From NCBI RefSeq assembly GCF_014199935.1, contig NZ_JACHOP010000008.1, positions 1 through 64,000 of the forward strand: a DNA stretch of 64,000 bases, written 5' to 3'. A model generated the notes under the pieces. It had not been told where the DNA came from. It worked only from the letters and a program-made list of their open reading frames with translations, and did no database searches. This DNA is from Methylorubrum rhodinum. GTDB taxonomy: Bacteria > Pseudomonadota > Alphaproteobacteria > Rhizobiales > Beijerinckiaceae. Below are positions 1 to 9,300 of the stretch, one piece after another. Made by a program: the position numbers and the translations under genes. The stretch's first letter is position 1; each line of letters starts with the position of its first letter.

Positions 1-91
1 TGGAACACCTCAGCCGGCCACCACCGCGGCGATGCCCGCACTGTGAGGCCGCCCTCGACCAGCCACCTTGAAAGCGATCTGCCAAAGTAGT

Positions 92-951
92 GCTAGGGTC
101 GAGACTCAATCAGCACCAGAAAGCAACGATAGCCGCTATGGCGAGGGCCGAGGCGAAGTTGCGGGCGCGCTTATCGTAGCGGGTGGCGATCCTGCGGAAG
201 TCCTTCAGTCGGCAGAAGGTCGCTTCGACCCGCCAGCGCTCGCGGTTGCGCTTCTTGTCGAGCCTGATCTTGCGTTTGCGGGCGCGGGTGCCGGGGATGA
301 TCGGCGTGGTGTTGCGCTCGCGCAGGTCGTTTCGCAGCCAGTTGGCGTCGTAGCCCTTGTCGGCGATCAGGCGGCGGATGCGGCCGGGCGCCTCGGCCAG
401 CACGTCGGGGGCGGTCTTCACGTCGCTGGCATTGCCGGGCGTCAGAAGGAGGACCGCGGGGCGGCCCACGACGTCGACGAGCGCGTGGATCTTGGTGGTC
501 TGACCGCCGCGCGAGGGACCGATCGCTTGCGCCTTGGCCCCCCTTTTCCGCCCTGGGCCGAGCGGTGCGCCCTGACGTAGGTGGCGTCGATGGCGCTGGC
601 CTCGCCGTTCCAGCCGGCCTTGGCGAGTGCCGCCAGCATCGCCTTCCAGAAGCCGCGCCGGGACCAGCGATTGAAGCGATTGTAGATCGTCGTGGGCGGA
701 CCGTACTCCGATGGGCAATCGCACCAGCGGCACCCCGTCTTCACGACGTGGACGATGCCGGAAATGACCTGGCGATCATCGTTGCGTTCGGGGCCCGGCT
801 GGTTCTTGGGCATGAACGGTTCGATCACCGCCCATTGCTCGTCCGACAGCCAGAACATGTCCGCCAGGGGGCGCCTCCCTGTCTCACAGCGCGCTATTGA
901 AACCGCATTACGCCGACAGATCAATATGTTCATAGGGTTCTAACCCTAGCG
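92..951 (-). mobile_element. IS5-family insertion sequence (IS427-like group)
   Basis: A complete-looking insertion sequence of about 0.86 kb. Both outer ends carry GCTAGGGT-type inverted repeats: left GCTAGGGTCGAGACTC from 92, right the complement of GCTAGGGTTAGAACCC ending at 950. CTAG lies at both junctions, which suits the YTAR target preference known for IS5-family elements, so the true tips may start just inside it. The transposase lies on the minus strand in two overlapping frames. Whether it still moves is unknown. Confidence 0.8.
110..858 (-). CDS. IS5-family transposase, two frames joined by -1 frameshift
   Basis: DDE transposase that would cut and paste the surrounding element. 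Frame A starts at 858 with MFWLSDEQWAVIEPFMPKNQ, the N-terminal DUF4096-type domain, and runs to a stop at 442. Frame B carries the catalytic remainder (AIGPSRGGQTTKIHALVD, LIADKGYDANWLR, RWRVEATFCRLKDFRRIATR) and ends at 110. The change of frame fits at positions 538-547, where the coding strand reads AAAAGGGGGG, a good slippery run. Re-reading one base there joins QGGKGG to AKAQAIG. Programmed frameshifting is known in this IS group. A simple inactivating mutation is the alternative. Confidence 0.8.
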
Positions 952-994
952 AATTGCAATACACCGTGGATAGACCAAATAGCTTGTCAGAACA

Positions 995-1933
995 TCAGCG
1001 ACGGTCCTCGCGGCATTCGCGCGGGGAGCTGCCGAACCGGCGGCGGAAGGCGCGGGAGAATGAAGCGTAGTCGCGAAATCCGGCCGCAAAGGCGATCTCT
1101 TCGATCGGTCCCGCGGAGGCCAATTGGGCACGGACGCGATCGAGGCGGGCGTCGCGGATGGCGGCTCGGACACCGCCGCGCTCCGCAAAGGCGGCGTAGA
1201 GCCGGGTGCGCGAGACGCCGAGGCCGCGCACCATTGCATCCACGTCAAGATCGGGGCTGCACAGGTGCCGGGCGATCAGGCCATCGGCGAGGTCGCGAAT
1301 CGCCCCCAGGCTCAGGGGCCCGTCCGCCGCCGCGTCGGCGGATCGTTGGTGATCGACCAGTCCGGCGAGCAGATGGAGCAGGCCGTCCAGCCCCGTCTCG
1401 CGCTCCTTTGGGGACAGGGTCGGCACGGCCTGCACGTAGCCGGCGAGGTAGCCGGTGAACAGGCCGACCAGCGGCGCGTCTCGGTTCAGAAGGAGCCCGC
1501 TGAGTTCCGTGGCTCGTCCGATGCGGGCCTCGAAGAGGGCGCGATCGATATAGAGCCGTGTCTCCCGGTAACTCCGGTTCGTCGCGACCGAGAAGGGCCG
1601 GCCCATATCGGTGATCACGAGATCGCCGGCCGTCATCGCGATGTCGCGGCCATTCTGACCGTGCGTCCCGTCGCCTTGGATCAGCGTGGACAGCGCGATG
1701 TAATCGGCACCGCTATCGGCGATGTGCCGCCGCTGCCGTTCGACGGAAAAGGGCGTGCTGCGCGTGTCGAACGCAATGCTTCGCGCCCCCGGGACCACGC
1801 ATCGTTCGCACGAGAAGTCTTCGCGACGGGTGCGCAGGCTCAGTTGAGTATGAGGCAGGATCGTATCCTGCCAATACGCGAAACGCTCCGCCGGCGGGAT
1901 CGCGGCCGTGCTCTGGACGATGGCGCGGCTCAT
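995..1933 (-). CDS. AraC-family transcriptional regulator
   Basis: Transcription regulator of about 312 residues. The N-terminal two thirds resemble the AraC-binding-like domain of the AraC/XylS group (FAYWQDTILPHTQLSL near the start). The last 100 residues form the double helix-turn-helix (DVDAMVRGLGVSRTRLYAAF, then EEIAFAAGFRDYASFSRAFRRRFGSSPRE). The start at 1933 (MSRAIVQS) gives the usual family length. An in-frame ATG at 1981 is the alternative, and the frame stays open much further upstream without family similarity. It is divergent from the LuxR-type gene at 2466, so it may act on the shared intergenic region. Its ligand cannot be told. Confidence 0.85.
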   Translation of the reverse strand: MSRAIVQSTAAIPPAERFAYWQDTILPHTQLSLRTRREDFSCERCVVPGARSIAFDTRSTPFSVERQRRHIADSGADYIALSTLIQGDGTHGQNGRDIAMTAGDLVITDMGRPFSVATNRSYRETRLYIDRALFEARIGRATELSGLLLNRDAPLVGLFTGYLAGYVQAVPTLSPKERETGLDGLLHLLAGLVDHQRSADAAADGPLSLGAIRDLADGLIARHLCSPDLDVDAMVRGLGVSRTRLYAAFAERGGVRAAIRDARLDRVRAQLASAGPIEEIAFAAGFRDYASFSRAFRRRFGSSPRECREDRR

Positions 1934-2465
1934 GGCCCCTCGAAACGGCGGCAGGCGGTCGAGCAGGGCATTTCGATCCATGTTCGCCAGGGCCGATCTC
2001 CGAGACGCGCCAGTGTTCCCGTCACCGGCACGCGGTTCGAAGCCGCGAGGCTTTTTCCAGTGCAAGCGGCCGTTATCTGGCCTGAGCGCCGGGAACCGCA
2101 AGTCGGGCACGCGCGAGCGAAGGGTACAATCCGCCGCACTGCTGAAAACGTGATCGCCGATCGGCACCGGGATGCCGGGCAATGTTGCTCGGGACGCCCG
2201 GTCATGGACTTGCCCGGTCAAATCCCGCTGATGCCGAGAGGGCGAGGACAAAGGCCGGTCCTTTGCCGAAGAGGAGCGATCTCGAAGCGCGATGCGGCGG
2301 ATGATGGCCGATGAATGCGGGTCTGTCCCTGCGTATTCCGACCCGACCGGTCGTCCGAATACGCTCGGCGCGGCCGGACGCGTCCGGCCGACGCCACCGT
2401 CCCATCCGACCGATCGAGCACGCCCCATCGCAACCGGCAGCCGTGACGGGTCGGGGGAAACGTTG
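1934..2465. promoter_or_regulatory. Divergent intergenic region
   Basis: About 530 bp between the AraC-family gene and the LuxR-type gene. It should hold both promoters. I found no clear -35/-10 pair, operator dyad or RNA gene. Open frames cross it on both strands but lack protein-like composition. Confidence 0.4.
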
Positions 2466-3035
2466 GTGCAGTGGGCCGCATGGCTGGAGACGCTCGGCCG
2501 GATCGGGCACGGGGTCGTGATCCTCGACGAGCGGCGCAGCCCCCAGGCGATGAACGCGCGGGGCCGCGCCGTGCTCGCGGAGGCATTGGGCTGGCCGGAA
2601 TCGGATCTGGCGGCCGAGCGCGGTGTCGGCGAGGCCGTCGCGGCGCTGCTGGCGCGGGGCCGGCGGCGCCCCGGTCACGGGGCCGGCGACTGGCTGGTGA
2701 TCGAGCGGGGCGGGCGCCGGCCGCTCCTGGTCCACGCGATCGGGCTGCCGCGGGCCGGGCCAGAGCGCAGCGACACCGCGCTGATCCTGATCGACCCGGA
2801 GACGCCGCTGCTGGTGCAGGTCTCGGCGATGGAGCGGGTCTTCGGGCTCTCGCCGGCCGAGGCGCAACTCGCGGCGTTGCTGGCCGGCGGGATCAGCACC
2901 GCCGAGGTCGCGGCGACACTGGATAAAAGTCTCGCGACCGTGCGCAAGCAATTGGCCTCGATTTTCCAGAAGACCGGGACGCGCGGTCAGGTCGAACTCG
3001 TCGTGCTCGTCCTGCAATTGTCGATCCTGCCTTGA
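2466..3035 (+). CDS. LuxR-type helix-turn-helix regulator
   Basis: Regulator of about 189 residues. The C-terminus is a LuxR/FixJ-type DNA-binding domain: LSPAEAQLAALLAGGISTAE, then a recognition helix region around TLDKSLATVRKQLASIFQKT. The N-terminal half (WLETLGRIGHGVVILDERRS) resembles a PAS-like sensing fold and has no receiver-domain aspartate pattern, so it is probably not a response regulator. The GTG at 2466 follows a GGGGGAAA ribosome-binding site. The frame is open to an ATG at 2292, but those extra 58 residues are Pro/Arg-rich and look non-coding. Its target is unknown. Confidence 0.7.
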   Translation: MQWAAWLETLGRIGHGVVILDERRSPQAMNARGRAVLAEALGWPESDLAAERGVGEAVAALLARGRRRPGHGAGDWLVIERGGRRPLLVHAIGLPRAGPERSDTALILIDPETPLLVQVSAMERVFGLSPAEAQLAALLAGGISTAEVAATLDKSLATVRKQLASIFQKTGTRGQVELVVLVLQLSILP

Positions 3036-3364
3036 GCCCTCGGCCGCGGTGCATGTCCGCGGTTCTCCGCGTAGTTCGCCAGCATAACCGGCCGGCCTTA
3101 AGCGACGGACAGCGTTTTGACTCCCATAGCGCTGCCTAAAACTCGCCACGATTAACCAAATACGGTTAAAAACAAGTAAAAGTTACCGCGAATTATCCAT
3201 CCGGATGATGCGCGGGCCGAGCCGGCCTCTTAGGCAACGCTCAAGGGATCCGCCACGACGGGCCGAACGCCGGCTCGCACGCAGTGCGCGGAACGCGATC
3301 CACGAAAAACAACACCGACGCTCCGCGCCGTTCGCGGGCGATCGTCCGCATCCTGAGGGAATTC
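3036..3364 (+). promoter_or_regulatory. Leader of the giant RTX gene with TTAACC dyad
   Basis: This 329-bp gap precedes the 8.2-kb RTX gene. It is locally AT-rich around 3140-3200 and contains an inverted repeat TTAACC-N6-GGTTAA at 3152-3169, a plausible operator. No second gene is visible. The frame upstream of 3365 is open but not protein-like. Confidence 0.4.
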
Positions 3365-6300
3365 ATGTCGCAGCCGGTCAACACCGCCACCGCCATCACC
3401 GCGGTCGCGAGCCGGGCGGGCACGCTGAAGGTGGGCGACACCGTCACCTTCACCGTCACCACGCAGAGCGCCCCGACCGTCACCGGCACGCCGAAGCTGA
3501 CGCTGAGCAACGGCGGCGCCGCCGCCTATTCCGGCACGGACGCCAACGGCAAGCTCGTCTTCACCTACACGATCGCGGCCGGACAGGACGCCACGAACCT
3601 CACCGTCACCGGGCTCGACCTCAACGGCGGGTCGCTCGACAAGGCCGGCACGCTGGGCTTCGCCGCGCCGACGAGCGTGGGGGCCGGCGCCTATTCCCTG
3701 AGCGTGGCCGCAGCCGACATCGACCGGGACGGCGACATCGACCTGCTCGTCGCCAATGCCGGCAACAACAACGTCGCGGTGCGCCTGAACGACGGGACCG
3801 GCAACTTCGGCGCCAGCACCTTCGTAGGCGTGGGCAGCGACCCGCAGAACGTGATGGTCGCCGACATCAACCGCGACGGCTTTCTCGACCTCCTGACGGC
3901 CAACAAGGGCAGCAACACCGTTTCGGTGCGCTTCGGCGACGGCCAGGGTAACTTTGCCGGCAGCACGGAGGTCAGCGTCGGTCCCGGTGCCGGCATCACG
4001 CTCGGCGTGACCACGGCGGACGTGGACCGCGACGGCGATCTCGACATTCTCGCCGTCCGCTCCAATCCGAACGCCCAGAGCGACCGATCCGTCTCGGTGC
4101 GCCTGAACAACGGCCAGGGCGGCTTCAGCGGCTACACCGAGGTCCTCGTCGGCGTTAATCCGCGCAGCGTGACCACGGCGGATGTGAACGGCGACGGCAT
4201 CCTCGACATCCTCACGGCCAACCAGGGCGCCAGCAACGTCTCCGTGGCGCTGGGCGACGGTCAGGGCGGTTTCAGCAGCACGACCAACTACGGCATGGGC
4301 AGCCAGCCCTACAGCGTCGCGGCGGCGGACCTGAACGGCGACGGCCAGATCGACCTGATCACCGCGAACAACAACGGCAACGTCTCGGTGCGCTTGGCCA
4401 CCTTCGGCGGCCAGTTCACCGCCCTCACCCAGGTCCGCGTCGGCTCCGGTTCGCTGAGCCTGACCGTCGCTGACGTGAACGGCGACGGCATCCTCGACAT
4501 TCTGGCCGCCAACTACCACGACAACACCGTCTCGGTGCGGCTGGGCGACGGCAAGGGCGGCTTCAGCGGTTCCACCAACCTCGCCGTCGGCACCCACCCG
4601 CTCGACGTGAAGGCGGCGGACGTGAACGGCGACGGCCGGCTCGACATCATCGCCGCCAACGCCGACAGCGGCACCGTCTCGGTGATTCTCAACACCTCGA
4701 TCGTCCCGGTCTCGTTCGACGGAGCCAGCGTCTCCCGCACGACCTCCGGGGCCGCCACGGGCTTCGCCATCGACGCCACCGCGCCGGCCCTGACCGGCAC
4801 GCAGACGGCGCTGACCGGCACCGAGGACACCGCCACTTCCCTCACCACGGCGCAGTTGCTCGACGGCTGGACCGACACCGCCGGCCTCACGGTGACGGGC
4901 GTCTCCGTCACCCACGGCACGATCGTCGCGGATTATACGGGCGGCTACCGGATCACGCCGGACGCGGACTACAACGGCCCGCTCGTCGTCAGCTACACGG
5001 TGAGCGACGGCACCAACCCGGTCGCCGCCACCCGGACCGTCGCCCTCGCCGCCGTCAACGACGCGCCGTCCTTCAACGGCCCCGGCACCGGCAAGGTGCT
5101 CACTCCGGTCGGCGCCGGCACCTCGCTCGACCGGGGCTACAGCGTCTTCGTGCAGGCGGACGGCAAGATCGTCGTCGCGGGGCAAGGCATCGGTGCCGAC
5201 AACACCTCAGACTTCGCGGTGGTGCGCTACAACAGGGACGGCAGCCTCGACACCACGTTCGGCACCGGCGGCAAGATCCTCACTCCGGTCGGCCCAAATC
5301 AGTCTTCCGACATCGGCCGCAGCGTCTTCGTGCAGGCGGACGGCAAGATCGTCGTCGCGGGGCAAGGCACCGGTCCCGACGCCAGCAACGACTTCGCGGT
5401 GGTGCGCTATGACAGGGACGGCAACCTCGACGCCACGTTCGGAACCGGCGGCAAGATCCTCACCCCGGTCGGCACGAGCAGCGACATCGGCCGCAGCGTC
5501 TTCGTGCAGGCCGACGGCAAGATCGTCGTCGCGGGCAACAGCAACGCTGCCACCGGCATCAGCGACTTCGCGGTGGTGCGCTACAACAGTAACGGCAGCT
5601 TCGACACCAGCTTCAACGGCACCGGCAAAGTACGGACCGCGTTCACCGGGAACCCCGATACCGCCTATAGCGTCACGGTACAGGCGGACGGAAAGATCGT
5701 CGTTGCGGGCAGCACCGGCAACAGAGACTTCGCGGTGTTGCGTTACAACACCGACGGCACACTCGACACCGGCTTCGGCGCTGACAAGACAGGCCAGATC
5801 ACCGTCAGCGATCCATATTTCGATATCGGCCAGAGCGTCCTCATTCAGGCGGACGGTAAGATCGTCGTTGCCGGTCAAAGCTATACTACACTTGGCAACT
5901 ATGTGGTGCGCTACAACACCGACGGCACCCTGGATGCTGGCTTCGGCGCAGGTGGTAAGCTGCCTTCTTTCGTAGGAGGTCTTCCGTATAGCGCTGCGCT
6001 TCAACAGGATGGAAAGATCGTCGTCGCGGGTTCTTCAAACACCAGCGGCTCCGATTTCACCGTGACGCGATACGACGTGAACGGCAGCCTCGACACGACG
6101 TTCGGCACCGGCGGCAAGGTCGTCACCCCGGTCGGCCCCGGCACGTCGAGCGACATCGGCTACAGCGTCACGGTGCAGGCGGACGGCAAGATCGTCGTCG
6201 CAGGCTCCAGCAGCAACGTCGGCAACGGCACCAACATCGACTTCGCGGTGGTGCGCTACAACAGCGATGGCAGCCTCGACACCACATTCAACCCGCAGGG

Positions 6301-9300
6301 TTCGCTCGGCGGCACGGTCGCGTTCACCGAGGACGGCGCGGCGGTGCGGCTCGACACCGACGTCGCGCTCTCCGACATCGACCTCGACGGGCTGAACGGC
6401 GGGCTGGGCGACTATGCCGGCGCGACGCTGACGCTCGCCCGCCAGGGCGGGGCCAACGCGCAGGACGCCTTCGGCTTCGCGCCCACCGGCTTCACCGTCT
6501 CCGGCAACAGCCTGCTCGACGCGGCCGGCCACGCCTTCGCCACCTTCACCACCACCGGCGGCACGCTCGTCGTCACCTTCATCGGCGCGAACGTCGCGAC
6601 CTCGGCGCTCGCCGATGCGGTCGCCCGCGCGGTCGCCTACGCCAACACCTCCGACACCCCGCCCGCCTCGGTCGCGCTCGCCTGGACCTTCTCGGACGGC
6701 GGCGCGGACGCCAAGACGACCACCGGCCTCACCACCGTCGCCATCACGGCGGTCAACGACGCGCCGACCCTGACCGGGACCCAGGCCGTGCTCGCGGCGG
6801 GCACGGAGGACGCCGCCTTCACGGTGAGCGCGGCCGAGCTGCTCCAGGGCTTCACCGATCCCGAGGGCACGGCGCTCGTGATCAGCGGCGTCGCCGTCGA
6901 TCACGGCACGATCACCGGCGACAGCGTGAGCGGCTACACGATCACGCCCACGGCCGACACCAACGGCCCGCTCGTCATCAGCTACCGCGTCGGCGACGGC
7001 ACGCTGTCCACCGCCGCCAGCCTGACCAAGACGCTCGCCGCCGCGAACGACGCGCCGCGTCTCACCGGCACGCAGGCGACGCTCGCCGCCGGCACGGAGG
7101 ACACCGCCTTCACGGTGACGACGGCCCAATTGCTTCAGGGCTTTACCGATCCCGACGGCACGACGCCGGTCGTCACGAACCTCACGGTCGATCACGGCAG
7201 CATCGCCGAGGACGGCGCGGGCGGCTACACGATCACGCCCGCGGACAACTACAACGGCCCGATCACGATCAGCTACCGGGTCGGCGACGGCACGGTCTCG
7301 CTCCCGGCGAGCTTGAGCACCACGCTGGCCGCCGAGAACGACGCGCCGGTGCTGGTGCAGCCCGCCTCGGTCACGATCGCCGAGAACGCGGCGCCCGGCA
7401 CGGTGATCGCCACCTTGGCGGCGACCGACGTGGACGACGCGACCGCGGCCCTGCGCTACGCCATCACCGACGGCAACGCGGACGGATTGTTCGCGATCGA
7501 CGCGGTCACCGGCGCGGTCACGCTCGCCGCGGGCAAGCATCTCGACCACGAGGCCGCGACCAGCCACACGCTCACGATCGTCGCGACCGACCCGGAGGGC
7601 CTGCGCAGCTTCACCAAGGGCAACGCCCTGACGATCACCGTCGCGGACGTGAACGAGGCCACCGCCATCACGGCGACGGCGAGCCGCGCCGGGACGCTGA
7701 CGGCGGGCGACACCGTCACCTTCACGCTGACCACCGAGTCGCCCGTGGGCGCCGCGGGCACGCCGAAACTGATCCTGAGCAACGGCTCCAGCGCGGGCTT
7801 CACCGGACTCGACGCCGCCGGCAAGGCCACGTTCACCTACACGGTCGAGGCCGGGCAGGACACGACGGACCTCACCATCACCGGGCTCAGTCTCGACGGC
7901 GGGTCGCTGAACAAGGGCGGAACGTTCGGCTTCGCAGCGGCGCAGGACGTGACCATCGCCGGTTATCCGTTCAGCGTGACCACGGCGGATTTGGATCGCG
8001 ACGGCACGCTCGACCTCCTGACCGCCACGTCCGACGGCACCGTGTCGGTTCGCCTGGGCAACGGGAACGGCACCTTCGGCGACGCGACGCGCTTCTCCAT
8101 CGGCAACGAAACGTACAGGATGACGGTCGCCGACGTGAACGGCGACGGCAACCTCGACATCCTCGCCGCCAGCACGGTCAAAAGCGGAACCGTCTCGGTG
8201 CGCCTCGGAGACGGTCAAGGAGGTTTCGGCGCCGAGACCGGGTTCTCCGTCGGCGGCTTTCCGCAAGACCTGGTGACGGCGGACGTGAACGGCGACGGCC
8301 GGCTCGACGTCCTCACGGCCAATGCCCGCGATGGCACCGTCTCGGTGCGCCTGGGCGGGGGCGACGGTACCTTCTCCGGCACGACCGACGTTCGCGTCGG
8401 CCAGCAGCCGCAGAGCGTGGCGGTCGCGGACGTGGACGGCGACCGCAAGCTCGACATCCTCACCGCCAACTACGACAGCGGCACCGTCTCGGTGCGGCTG
8501 GGCAACGGAGACGGCACCTTCGGCGGCACGACCGACGTCCCCGTCGGCAGCTTTCCGCAAGACGTGACGGTCGCCGATGTGAACGGTGACGGTGCGCTCG
8601 ACATCCTGAGCGCCAATTACGGCGGCCGAAGCGTCTCCCTGCGGTTGGGCGACGGCACCGGCAGCTTCAGCGGCACCACCAATATCACGTTCAATAGTTC
8701 CGTGACCGGTGTGACGACAGCCGACGTGAATGGCGACGGCAAGCTCGACCTCATCGCCACCCTGCCTTTCGGCAAGACCATCGCGGTGCGGTTGGGCGAC
8801 GGCAACGGCGGCTTCGGCGGCACCACCGACCTTCTCGTCGGCGACTCTCCGGGCCGCGTGACCACGGCGGATGTGAACGGCGACGGCCGGCTCGACCTCT
8901 TGGTCGCGAATGCGTTCAGCGGCACCGTCTCGGTGCTTCTCAATACATCGACCCAGGGATTGTCCTTCGATCCGGACAGCGTCTCCGGCGCGACGTCCGG
9001 TGCCGCCATCGGCCGCGCCATCGACACCACCGCACCGGTCCTGACGGGCGCGCAGGCCGCGCTCGCCGCCGGCATCGAGGACACCGCCTATACGGTCACC
9101 AAGGCGCAGCTGCTCGAGGGCTGGGCCGATGCGGGCTCCGCCACCCTCACCGTGACGGGCCTGACCGCCTCCGGCGGAACGGTCACGGCCCATGCCGACG
9201 GTTCCTACACCATCACGCCGGCTGCCGACGCCAACGGCCCGGTGACGCTGAGCTACCGGGTCGGCGACGGCCTCAACACGGCCGCGGCCAACCGCGCCTT

